Shown here piece after piece: positions 25,582 to 33,104 of a stretch of DNA of 64,000 nt. The stretch comes from Nocardioides iriomotensis (lineage in GTDB: Bacteria; Actinomycetota; Actinomycetes; Propionibacteriales; Nocardioidaceae): the NCBI RefSeq assembly GCF_004168035.1, contig NZ_SDPU01000035.1, positions 372,001 through 436,000 on the forward strand, written 5' to 3'. The notes under the pieces are model-generated. The model was not told the origin of the DNA, ran no database searches, and worked only from the letters and a program-made list of their open reading frames with translations. The translations under genes and the position numbers were made by a program. Each line of letters opens with the position of its first letter. The first letter of the stretch is position 1.

Positions 25582-26934
25582 GTGACCCAGACCGTCCCGG
25601 ACCTCGAATCGCTGCGCGCGCTCGGCGCCGCCCAGCAGCCGACGTGGCCCGACCCGTCCGCACTCGACGACGCCGTGGCCAAGCTCCGCGGCGTGCCGCC
25701 GCTGGTGTTCGCCGGCGAGTGCGACGACCTGAAGGCCAAGCTCGGAGCCGTCGCCCGGGGTGAGGCGTTCCTGCTGCAGGGCGGCGACTGCGCCGAGACG
25801 TTCGAGGGCGTCACCGCCGACAACGTCCGCAACAAGCTGCGCGTCCTGCTGCAGATGGCGGTCGTGCTCACCTACGCCGCGTCCGTCCCGGTCGTGAAGC
25901 TCGGCCGGATCGCCGGCCAGTACGCCAAGCCCCGCTCGTCCGACACCGAGACCCGCGACGGCGAGACCCTGCCGGCGTACCGCGGCGACGCCGTCAACGG
26001 CTTCGACTTCACCGGCGCGGCCCGGGTGCCCGACCCGCAGCGGCTGGTCGAGGTCTACCACTCGTCCGCGGCGACGCTGAACCTCGTGCGCGCGTTCGTC
26101 ACCGGCGGCTACGCCGACCTGCGCCAGGTGCACACCTGGAACACCGACTTCGTCCGTGAGTCCCCGGTCGGTCGTCGCTACGAACGCCTCGCCGCCGAGA
26201 TCGACCGCGCCCTCACGTTCATGAAGGCCATCGGCGCCGACCCCGACGAGTTCCACCGCGTCGACTTCCACTCCAGCCACGAGGCGCTGGTGCTGGAGTA
26301 CGAGCACGCGCTCACGCGCATCGACTCGCGCACCCAGCAGCCCTACGACGTCTCCGGGCACTTCCTGTGGATCGGCGAGCGGACCCGGCAGCTCGACGGC
26401 GCCCACGTCGAGCTGCTGTCCAAGATCCGCAACCCGATCGGCGTGAAGCTCGGCCCGACGACCTCGCCCGACGACGCGCTCGCCCTGGCCGCGAAGCTCA
26501 ACCCGGACAACGAGCCCGGCCGGCTGACCTTCATCACCCGCATGGGTGCGGGCAAGATCCGCGACCACCTGCCCGACCTGGTCGAGAAGGTCACCGCCGC
26601 CGGGGTCACCGTCGCGTGGGTGTGCGACCCGATGCACGGCAACACGTTCGAGGCGTCGTCCGGCTACAAGACCCGCCGCTTCGACGACGTGATCTCCGAG
26701 GTGCAGGGCTTCTTCGACGTGCACGGCGCGCTCGGCACCTGGCCCGGCGGCGTGCACGTCGAGCTCACCGGCGACGACGTCACCGAGTGCGTCGGCGGTG
26801 GCGAGGCGCTGCTCGAGGACGACCTGCACAACCGCTACGAGTCGGTGTGCGACCCGCGCCTCAACCGCGTGCAGTCCTTGGAGCTGGCCTTCCTCGTCGC
26901 CGAGATGCTCAGCGCCGCGCAGGTCAAGGACTGA
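25582..26934 (+). CDS. aroG: Class II 3-deoxy-7-phosphoheptulonate (DAHP) synthase
   Basis: First enzyme of the shikimate pathway: phosphoenolpyruvate plus erythrose 4-phosphate gives DAHP. The 450-residue protein is full length for the plant/actinobacterial class II family. Diagnostic blocks are LLQGGDCAETF (metal-ligand Cys), VKLGRIAGQYAKPRSS (PEP-binding), DFHSSHEALVLEYE, FITRMGAGKIRDHLP, CDPMHGNTF and VHVELTGDDVTEC. In mycobacteria the class II gene lies close to pknL; here a PASTA-bearing PknL-type kinase gene is found about 6 kb downstream. Confidence 0.95.
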   Translation: MTQTVPDLESLRALGAAQQPTWPDPSALDDAVAKLRGVPPLVFAGECDDLKAKLGAVARGEAFLLQGGDCAETFEGVTADNVRNKLRVLLQMAVVLTYAASVPVVKLGRIAGQYAKPRSSDTETRDGETLPAYRGDAVNGFDFTGAARVPDPQRLVEVYHSSAATLNLVRAFVTGGYADLRQVHTWNTDFVRESPVGRRYERLAAEIDRALTFMKAIGADPDEFHRVDFHSSHEALVLEYEHALTRIDSRTQQPYDVSGHFLWIGERTRQLDGAHVELLSKIRNPIGVKLGPTTSPDDALALAAKLNPDNEPGRLTFITRMGAGKIRDHLPDLVEKVTAAGVTVAWVCDPMHGNTFEASSGYKTRRFDDVISEVQGFFDVHGALGTWPGGVHVELTGDDVTECVGGGEALLEDDLHNRYESVCDPRLNRVQSLELAFLVAEMLSAAQVKD

Positions 26935-26997
26935 ACCGGCGGGGTCACGCCCGACGCGTCGAGCGGACCCCCGACCAGCTACCCGGTCTGCCCCACC

Positions 26998-27003
26998 TAG
27001 CAT
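26998..27003 (+). promoter_or_regulatory. Leaderless-type -10 element of the threonine aldolase gene
   Basis: TAGCAT, 7 bases, then the GTG at 27011, without a ribosome site. It supports the start chosen for the aldolase. Confidence 0.5.
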
Positions 27004-27010
27004 CGGCAAG

Positions 27011-28060
27011 GTGACCGCCACCGACGCACCCGGCCCGATCGATCTGCGCAGCGACACCGTCACCAAGCCCACCGAGGCGATGCGCGCGGCGATGGCCGCG
27101 GCGGAAGTCGGCGACGACGTGTACGGCGAGGACCCGACCGTCCGCGCGCTCGAGGAGCGGGTCGCCGACCTCTTCGGCAAGAAGGCCGCGCTGTTCACCC
27201 CGACCGGCTCGATGGCCAACCTGCTCGCCGTGCGCGCGCTGGTCTCGCCCGGCCAGGAGGTGCTGTGCGAGGCGCAGGCGCACATCGCGCGGGCGGAGCT
27301 CGGGGCGCACGGCGCGTTCTTCGGGGTCACGATGCGCACCTGGTCCCACCCGCGCGGCGGGGTCGACTTGCCCGCCATCGAGGCGATGTTCGCCCCCGAC
27401 CTGTCTCCGTTCTTCGTCGCGACCAAGGCGATCTCGGTCGAGTGCACGCACAACTTCGCGGGCGGTCGCGTCGTGCCCCTCGCCGAGATCGAGTCGCTGC
27501 ACCCGCTCGTGGAGCGGCACGACATCGGGCTGCACGTCGACGGTGCGCGGATCTGGAACGCGCACGTCGCGTCCGGCGTACCGCTGGCCGACTACGGCCG
27601 CGCCTGCGGCGTCCTCACCGTCTGCCTCAGCAAGGGGCTGGGCGCACCGGTCGGCTCCCTGGTGCTCGGACCGCGACGGATGATCGACGAGGCCCGCGTG
27701 TGGCGCAAGCGGCTCGGCGGTGGCATGCGTCAGGCCGGCGTGCTGGCCGCCGCCGGGCTGCACGCGCTCGACCACCACGTCGAGCGGCTGGCCGACGACC
27801 ACTCCCACGCCCGGCTGCTCGCCGAGGCGTGCGGCGTCGACCCCGCCGAGGTGGAGACCAACATCGTCGTCCTCGACGTCCCCGACGCGGCCGCCGTGGT
27901 GGCGGCCGCGCGTGACGCCGGGGTGCTCGTGTCGGCGCTGGGGGAGCGGACGGTGCGGCTGGTCACCCACCTCGACGTGAGCCGCGATCAGGCGGAGGTC
28001 GCGGCCTCGGTCCTGGCCAAGGCGCTGGCGTCGACCCGGCCGAGCGCCGGCGGCAGCTGA
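27011..28060 (+). CDS. ltaE: Low-specificity L-threonine aldolase
   Basis: PLP enzyme that splits L-threonine or allo-threonine into glycine and acetaldehyde. The 349-residue protein begins with IDLRSDTVTKPT, the family hallmark, followed by GDDVYGEDPTV, FTPTGSMAN, the Asp-containing HVDGARIWNA and the PLP-Lys region CLSKGLGAPVGS. The leaderless GTG at 27011 gives exactly this N-terminus. The last 73 bases overlap the end of the convergent aroF gene. Sitting between two DAHP synthase genes is not an obvious pathway link. Confidence 0.93.
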   Translation: MTATDAPGPIDLRSDTVTKPTEAMRAAMAAAEVGDDVYGEDPTVRALEERVADLFGKKAALFTPTGSMANLLAVRALVSPGQEVLCEAQAHIARAELGAHGAFFGVTMRTWSHPRGGVDLPAIEAMFAPDLSPFFVATKAISVECTHNFAGGRVVPLAEIESLHPLVERHDIGLHVDGARIWNAHVASGVPLADYGRACGVLTVCLSKGLGAPVGSLVLGPRRMIDEARVWRKRLGGGMRQAGVLAAAGLHALDHHVERLADDHSHARLLAEACGVDPAEVETNIVVLDVPDAAAVVAAARDAGVLVSALGERTVRLVTHLDVSRDQAEVAASVLAKALASTRPSAGGS

Positions 28061-29040
28061 CGCACCGCCTGGGCGAGCGCCCGCAGCTCCGCGCCGAGCA
28101 GCGCCTGCGGGCCGTCGCACAGCGCGGTCTCCGGGTCCGGGTGCACGTCGACGATCACGCCGTCGGCGCCGACCGCGATCGCCGCGCGCGAGAGTGGGAC
28201 CACCAGGTCCTTGCGGCCCGACGCGTGCGACGGGTCGACGATCACCGGCAGGTGGCTGGTCGCCTGGACCACGGGCACGGCCGAGATGTCGAGCGTGTTG
28301 CGGGTGCTCGGCTCGAAGGTCCGGATGCCGCGCTCGCACAGCACGATGTCGAGGTTGCCGCGCTGGGCGATGTACTCCGCCGCCATCAGCCACTCCTCGA
28401 TCGTCGCGGTCATGCCGCGCTTGAGCAGCACCGGCTTGCCGGCCTCGCCGACCGCCTGGAGCAGCCCGAAGTTGGCGGCGTTCCGGGTGCCGATCTGCAG
28501 CATGTCGGCGTACTGCGCGACCACCGGCACGTCCCGCGCGTCGACGACCTCGGTGACCACGGGCAGCCCGGTCGCCTCGCGCACGGCGGCGAGGATCTCC
28601 AGGCCCTTCTCGCCCAGGCCCTGGAAGGCGTACGGCGAGGTGCGGGGCTTGTAGGCGCCGCCGCGCATGATCGTCGCGCCCGCCGCCTTGGCCATCTCGA
28701 CGGCCTCGAGGGTCTGCTGGGGCGACTCGACCGCGCACGGTCCGGCCATGAACGTGAAGCTGTCCGGGCCCACCGGGACGCCGCGCACCCAGACCGTGCT
28801 CCGGTCGGGGTGGTGCTGCCGGCTGACCAGCTTGTACGGGTCGGAGATCCGGTGCACGTTCGCGACGCCGGGCAGGCTGCGCAGGTTGAGGCCGTGGAAG
28901 GAGTCGATGTCGCCGACGAGGCCGATGATGGTGCGGACGACGCCCTTGCTGACGAACGCCTCGCCCCCGACGCTCTCGACCTTCTCGACGACGTGGGCGA
29001 TGTCCGCGTCCGTGGCTTCCGGTGTCATGACGACGACCAT
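27988..29040 (-). CDS. aroF: Class I-beta DAHP synthase with N-terminal ferredoxin-like domain
   Basis: A second shikimate-entry enzyme, unrelated in class to the one at 25582. Of 350 residues, 1-75 form the ferredoxin-like regulatory domain known from Thermotoga-type DAHP synthase (VVVMTPEATDADI, then TIIGLVGD). The barrel has MAGPCAVES, GGAYKPRTSPYAFQGLGEKG, LLKRGMTATIEEW and VDPSHASG. The ATG at 29040 is preceded by AAAGGGA. Transcription passes through a leader peptide and terminator (29141-29272), so expression should respond to Tyr/Phe supply. It overlaps the convergent threonine aldolase gene by 73 bases. Confidence 0.94.
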   Translation of the reverse strand: MVVVMTPEATDADIAHVVEKVESVGGEAFVSKGVVRTIIGLVGDIDSFHGLNLRSLPGVANVHRISDPYKLVSRQHHPDRSTVWVRGVPVGPDSFTFMAGPCAVESPQQTLEAVEMAKAAGATIMRGGAYKPRTSPYAFQGLGEKGLEILAAVREATGLPVVTEVVDARDVPVVAQYADMLQIGTRNAANFGLLQAVGEAGKPVLLKRGMTATIEEWLMAAEYIAQRGNLDIVLCERGIRTFEPSTRNTLDISAVPVVQATSHLPVIVDPSHASGRKDLVVPLSRAAIAVGADGVIVDVHPDPETALCDGPQALLGAELRALAQAVRQLPPALGRVDASALARTEAATSA

Positions 29041-29149
29041 GGGTGGATCCCTTTCAAGTGTGCCGCCCGCTGGTGCGGGTCGTGCGCTGGTGGCGGGACG
29101 CCTCGGGCCACGTCGTCGGGGTCGGGCTGCCGTGCGCTGACAAAGCAGA

Positions 29150-29173
29150 ACGCCCCTGGTGGCCCAGGGGCGT
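29150..29173 (-). terminator. Attenuator terminator of aroF
   Basis: On the minus strand a perfect 10-bp stem (ACGCCCCTGG with its complement) encloses a GCCA loop and is followed by TCTGCTTTG. It lies 18 bases behind the stop of the leader peptide and about 100 bases before the aroF start. The segment CCCGGGGC inside the leader (29221-29214) can pair with GCCCC(T)GGG in the 5' arm (29171-29163), giving a competing antiterminator with a one-base bulge. Confidence 0.8.
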
Positions 29174-29191
29174 CGTGGTCGTGTGCAGGCC

Positions 29192-29272
29192 TCAGGCGGC
29201 CGCCGGACCGGGAGCCCCGGGCGGGTAGCCAAAGAAATAGGTGACGGTCTGCACCCGCAGACGGTAACCCAC
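29192..29272 (-). CDS. aroF leader peptide (Tyr/Phe attenuation)
   Basis: A 26-codon open frame starting at GTG 29272, with GGGAGA just upstream, encodes MGYRLRVQTVTYFFGYPPGA and then a Pro/Ala tail. The core codons Tyr-Phe-Phe-Gly-Tyr plus an earlier Tyr are what a ribosome would stall on when aromatic amino acids are scarce. A second GTG at 29254 would give a 20-residue version without a good ribosome site. The stop codon lies 18 bases from the terminator stem, as in classical attenuators. It is inferred to be regulatory only. Confidence 0.75.
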   Translation of the reverse strand: MGYRLRVQTVTYFFGYPPGAPGPAAA

Positions 29273-29314
29273 CGCGTCTCCCGGTGCGGACACCGGGACC
29301 AGGATGCGGACGCC

Positions 29315-29334
29315 GACTACCGATATCGGTAGTC
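29315..29334. promoter_or_regulatory. Perfect 20-bp palindrome upstream of the aroF leader
   Basis: GACTACCGATATCGGTAGTC reads the same on both strands. It lies 43 bases before the leader-peptide start, directly next to a TTGGAC that could be the -35 of the aroF promoter. The position suggests an operator for a dimeric repressor. It is also just behind the stop of the CAP-domain gene (29354), but with no loop or T-run it is a poor terminator. Confidence 0.55.
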
Positions 29335-29353
29335 CAAGCGTGACCCTCGGCGG

Positions 29354-30190
29354 TCAGTGGCTGGTGAACACCTGCACGACGTAGTAGCGGCGCAGGTAGC
29401 GGTCGTAGCCGACTCCGACGCCGGTCAGCCGGTACGACGTCTCCACGATGTTGTCGCGGTGGTCGGTCGAGCCCATCCACATGCGCAAGGCGTCGGCGCC
29501 GGTGCCGACGGAGCTCCAGAGCACGTTCTCGCCGTAGGTGTCGCGGGCGCCGCAGTCGCCCTCGACGACGGCGAGGTCCTGGTGGGCGAGCTGCCCGGTG
29601 CGGGCGAGGTGCTCGGCGTGCCGCTGCGCGTTGGCCATGAGGCAGGCGTCGGCCGTCAGGGCGGTCAGACCGGCGGCGGCGCGCTCGGCGTTCACCAGGT
29701 CGACGATCGCCAGGCGGGTGGTCTGGGGGTCGACCGCCGGTCCGGGCGGCAGCGACCCGACCAGCAGGACGACGCGGTGCTCACCGGCGGACCGGGCGTG
29801 CCCGAAGCCGAGGGCGACCTCCTGGGGTGCCGCGAGGAGCGGCCGCCGCGTGGAGGACCGCTTCAGCAGCCGCGCGGCCTGCTCGCTCGGGCCGGCCTCG
29901 GACGCGAAGCGCAGGCTCTGCACCCGGTCGACCTCGCACTTCCGGGCGACGGCGTCCAGTGCGCCGACGGCGCCGGGTCGCTCAGCCCAGCGCTGGGCCG
30001 TCCGGTCGAGGCAGCGTGCGGTCCCGCCGCGGGTGTGCAACCGGGTGAGCCCGCGCTCGGCGCGCTCGGCCTGGACCTGCGTGACGACCGTGGCCTGGTA
30101 GGCGTCGCTGCGCCGGACCGCGTCGGCCGGCGTGCCCAGAAGGCCGACCAGCACGACGCCGGCCAGCGCGGTCAGCAGCATGCTGCGCAT
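29354..30190 (-). CDS. Secreted CAP/SCP-domain protein
   Basis: A 278-residue exported protein (hydrophobic signal 4-24, cut near ADA-VRR). The C-terminal half is a CAP domain: LVNAERAAAGLTALTADACLMANAQRHAEHLA, a His-bearing GQLAHQDL, YGENVLW, TDHRDNIV and GVGVGYD, with the two His and Glu of the CAP cavity in place. Residues 30-160 look like a degenerate second copy (VQAERAERGLTRLHT, Cys pair). Bacterial CAP proteins are extracellular, often of unknown activity. Confidence 0.85.
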   Translation of the reverse strand: MRSMLLTALAGVVLVGLLGTPADAVRRSDAYQATVVTQVQAERAERGLTRLHTRGGTARCLDRTAQRWAERPGAVGALDAVARKCEVDRVQSLRFASEAGPSEQAARLLKRSSTRRPLLAAPQEVALGFGHARSAGEHRVVLLVGSLPPGPAVDPQTTRLAIVDLVNAERAAAGLTALTADACLMANAQRHAEHLARTGQLAHQDLAVVEGDCGARDTYGENVLWSSVGTGADALRMWMGSTDHRDNIVETSYRLTGVGVGYDRYLRRYYVVQVFTSH

Positions 30191-30286
30191 CGGACCGGAG
30201 CCCCCCTCCCCGGGTGCACGAGCACCCGAAGGGAAGAGTGGCGTCCGACCTGGCCGGGTTTGCCGGTTTTTAGACGTTCTTTACCG
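30191..30286 (-). promoter_or_regulatory. Intergenic region with hairpin before the CAP gene
   Basis: A 7-bp perfect hairpin (30211-30228, loop ACGA) lies between the end of the GNAT gene and the CAP gene, just ahead of a GGGGAGGGGG ribosome-site stretch. It may be a terminator or part of the CAP leader. An AT-rich patch at 30268-30285 could hold the CAP promoter. Confidence 0.35.
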
Positions 30287-31264
30287 TCAGTACCCGATCG
30301 TCCGGTGCAACCGCTGGAACGTCGGGACGAAGCCGAGCGCGGTCCAGGTGCGCGACGACAGCAGGTTGGTCGCCCGCCAGTCGGTGGCGACGACCGGGTA
30401 GCCGGTGTCCCGCGCCCAGGCGAGGACGGTCTCGCCGAGCGCGCGTCCGGCGCCGAGCCCGCGCGCCTCCGGCAGCACGGCCGCGAACCCGAGGAACCCG
30501 GCCTTCTCGGGCCGCATCAGACCCTCGTTGCTGCCGGACTTGGTGAGGTCGCAGGCCACCGCGGAGCCGATCACCCGGCCGTCGTGCTCGGCGACGAAGG
30601 TGGTGAACTCCGGGTCGTCGAAGTCCTCCTCCCACTCCTCCTGCGCCTCCTCGACACTGCCCTGCTCCCCGGCGGAGAACGTCGGCGACAGGCCCTGGTG
30701 CTGCGGCAGCGCGACGTCGAGGCGGGCCAACGTCGGGATGTCGTCACGGACGGCGCGGCGGACCACCAGCCCGACGGCGATGCGCGGGTCGGTGGCGAGC
30801 GGGGCGCGCAGCGCGTGCGCCTGCTGGTGGCCGAAGCCGAGCCGGTACCAGGCGTCGAGCAGGGCGACGTCGGTGGCCGGGACCACGACGTACTGGGCGG
30901 TGCGTCCCTCGTCGACCCACCGCGTCGCGGCGGCGGCGTACAGGTCCCGGACCGTCTCGGCCGGTTCGTCATCGGCGAGTGCCTGCCCGGCGGACTCGAC
31001 CCACAGGTTGGGGCCCCAGGTCTTGCTCTGCTTCGGCGCGCCGAGCAGAAAGCCCACGACGGTGTCCCCACGGAGGGCCACGGCACCGGAGGCGTCGTCG
31101 GCGGCGAGGGCCGCCTCGACGCGCTCCTTGGCGGTCGCAGCGTCCTCGAACGCGGGGGAGAGGTCGGGCTGCGCGGCGCGGTGCCGGCGGTGCCGCGTCG
31201 CGAGCAGGCGGCCGGCGTCGGCCAGGTGCTCGTCGGTGAACGGCTGGATCTCGGGTCGGGTCAT
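30287..31264 (-). CDS. Two-domain GNAT acetyltransferase
   Basis: A 325-residue protein with two tandem GNAT-like halves. The second (about 165-325) has the acetyl-CoA loop as PEARGLGAGRALGETVLAWA followed by the strand-helix TGYPVVATDWRATNLLSSRTW; the first (1-155) is more divergent. Substrate unknown. The ATG at 31264 gives the usual family start MTRPEIQPF. An alternative ATG at 31312 shares its A with the EamA stop codon (TGATG) and would add 16 residues, so translational coupling from that site is possible. Confidence 0.8.
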   Translation of the reverse strand: MTRPEIQPFTDEHLADAGRLLATRHRRHRAAQPDLSPAFEDAATAKERVEAALAADDASGAVALRGDTVVGFLLGAPKQSKTWGPNLWVESAGQALADDEPAETVRDLYAAAATRWVDEGRTAQYVVVPATDVALLDAWYRLGFGHQQAHALRAPLATDPRIAVGLVVRRAVRDDIPTLARLDVALPQHQGLSPTFSAGEQGSVEEAQEEWEEDFDDPEFTTFVAEHDGRVIGSAVACDLTKSGSNEGLMRPEKAGFLGFAAVLPEARGLGAGRALGETVLAWARDTGYPVVATDWRATNLLSSRTWTALGFVPTFQRLHRTIGY

Positions 31265-31311
31265 GGCGACATCGTGGGGTACGGCGTGCCGGGCGGCGAC
31301 CGGTTTACGCA

Positions 31312-32211
31312 TCAGACCGAGATGTGCGTGACCTCGGCCTCGATCTTGCGGCGCGGCGCCAGCTCGACGACCAGCATCGCGGCCAGCACCATCGTGCCGC
31401 CGACCAGCATCCGGGCGGTCAGCGACTCGCCGCCGAGCAGCACCGCGAAGAAGGCCGCGAACACCGGCTCCATGCTCATGATGATCGCGCTGCGCGTGGG
31501 CGGCAGGTGCGCCTGCGCCCAGGTCTGGGCCGCCATCGCCAGCGCCCCGGCGATCAGCGCCATGTAGACGAGCGCGAGCCAGTCGCGGCCGTTGTCGGGC
31601 AGCACGATCCCGTTCGGCAGGCTCACCAGGAAGCAGACCGCGGCGATCGACGCGAGCTGGATGATCGTCATGCCCATCGCCTCGGCCGAGGACGACCAGG
31701 CGCCAAGGCCGACGATGTGCAGCGCGAACAGCAGCGCCGACACGAACGTCAGCGCCTCGCCGTAGCCGATGCTGAACCCGCCCAGGGTCAGCACGCCCAG
31801 CCCGGCCAGCGCGAGCACGACCGCGCCCCACGTCATCCAGCCGATCCGCTGCCGCAGCAGCAGGGCGGCGAACAGCGGGGTCGCGACGACGTAGAGCCCG
31901 GTGATGAACCCGGACACGCTCGCCGCGGTGTGCTCGAGGCCCGTGGTCTGCAGCATCTGCGCGACGCCGTACAGCACGCCGAGCACGACGGCTGTACGCC
32001 GCCCGTGCGGGGTCAGCCGGAAGACCGGACGCGGGAACAGCAGGAAGGTGGCCGCCGCGGCGATCGCGAACCGGACCGCGAGGTAGTCGAGCACGGGCAC
32101 GCGCTCGACCAGGTCCTTGGTGAGGAAGAACGTGCTGCCCCAGGCCGCGGTCACGCCGAGCAGTGCCAGCGCCGCGACCAGGGAGGTGCGGCGCTCGGTG
32201 GTCGTGGTCAT
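31312..32211 (-). CDS. EamA/DMT-family transporter
   Basis: A 299-residue membrane protein with ten predicted helices in two EamA repeats; the first starts ALLGVTAAWGSTFFLTKD and the second ALTFVSALLFALHIVG. This is the standard length for drug/metabolite exporters (RhaT/YdcZ-like). The ATG at 32211 overlaps the endonuclease IV stop by ATGA, so it is the second gene of a three-gene operon. The substrate is unknown. Confidence 0.88.
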   Translation of the reverse strand: MTTTTERRTSLVAALALLGVTAAWGSTFFLTKDLVERVPVLDYLAVRFAIAAAATFLLFPRPVFRLTPHGRRTAVVLGVLYGVAQMLQTTGLEHTAASVSGFITGLYVVATPLFAALLLRQRIGWMTWGAVVLALAGLGVLTLGGFSIGYGEALTFVSALLFALHIVGLGAWSSSAEAMGMTIIQLASIAAVCFLVSLPNGIVLPDNGRDWLALVYMALIAGALAMAAQTWAQAHLPPTRSAIIMSMEPVFAAFFAVLLGGESLTARMLVGGTMVLAAMLVVELAPRRKIEAEVTHISV

Positions 32212-33071
32212 GGGCGGAGCTTCTTGACCAGGTCGATCTGCCCGTCCTCGGGGTCCCGGGAGCCGGGCGTCTCGAGGATGACCGGCACCCCGTCCATCGC
32301 GTCGTGCGCGAGCAGCTCCTCGAAGGCGGGGATGCCGATGTGGCCCTCGCCGATGCGCTCGTGGCGGTCCTTGAACGCGCCGCGGACGTCCTGGGAGTCG
32401 TTGGCGTGCACCAGCCGCAGGCGTCCCGGTCCACCGATCTCCGCGAGCCGGTCGACCGTCGCGGTGGGGCCGCCGGGCTCGTCGAGCGGGGCGCCGGCGG
32501 CGAACACGTGGCAGGTGTCCAGGCAGATCCCGGCGCGCGGGTGGTGGTCGAGCGCGTCGAGGTACGGCGCGAGGTCGTCGACCCCGGCGCACAGCGACCG
32601 GCCCTGGCCGGCGGTGGGCTCGAGCAGCAGCCAGGGCGCGGTGTCGCCGTCGAGCGTGTCGAGCAAGGGCAGGAGGCCCTCGCGGACCTGCCGCATCGCC
32701 ACGTCGTACGCCGCGGTGCCCTCGCTCTCGGCGACGCACGACCCGGTGTGCACCACGACGCCCTCGGCGCCGATCTCGACCGCCCGCCGGAGGTTGTGCG
32801 CGACGGAGGCGACGGACCGCTCGTAGGTGGCGGGGGTGGGCGAGCCGAGGTTGACGAGGTACGGCGCGTGCACGAACACCCGCATCGCCCGCTCGGCGCA
32901 GGCCGCGCGGAACGCCGCGTCGACGGCCGGGTCGCCGGGGGAGTGCGCCCAGCCGCGCGGGTTGCCGGCGAAGACCTGGATGGTCTCGCAGCCGGTCGCG
33001 TCGGCCTGCGCGAGCGCGCCCTTGACCAGGCCGGGACCGACCTGGACGTGGGTGCCGACGGGGTTGCGCAT
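32208..33071 (-). CDS. nfo: Endonuclease IV (AP endonuclease)
   Basis: Cleaves DNA 5' to abasic sites in base-excision repair. The 287-residue TIM-barrel nuclease shows the zinc-ligand blocks VFVHAPYLVNLG, VVHTGS, LLEPTAGQG, GICLDTCHVFAAG, LVHANDSQD, DRHERIGEGHIG and VILETPG in the order of the family. The ATG at 33071 lies 7 bases behind TAGGCT, so the operon nfo-EamA-GNAT probably has a leaderless first message. Confidence 0.95.
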   Translation of the reverse strand: MRNPVGTHVQVGPGLVKGALAQADATGCETIQVFAGNPRGWAHSPGDPAVDAAFRAACAERAMRVFVHAPYLVNLGSPTPATYERSVASVAHNLRRAVEIGAEGVVVHTGSCVAESEGTAAYDVAMRQVREGLLPLLDTLDGDTAPWLLLEPTAGQGRSLCAGVDDLAPYLDALDHHPRAGICLDTCHVFAAGAPLDEPGGPTATVDRLAEIGGPGRLRLVHANDSQDVRGAFKDRHERIGEGHIGIPAFEELLAHDAMDGVPVILETPGSRDPEDGQIDLVKKLRP

Positions 33072-33078
33072 GGGCCCC

Positions 33079-33084
33079 AGCCTA
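33079..33084 (-). promoter_or_regulatory. Leaderless-type -10 element of nfo
   Basis: TAGGCT on the minus strand, 7 bases before the ATG at 33071. Confidence 0.5.
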
Positions 33085-33104
33085 CGAGCCGAGGGTAAGG
33101 ACCG

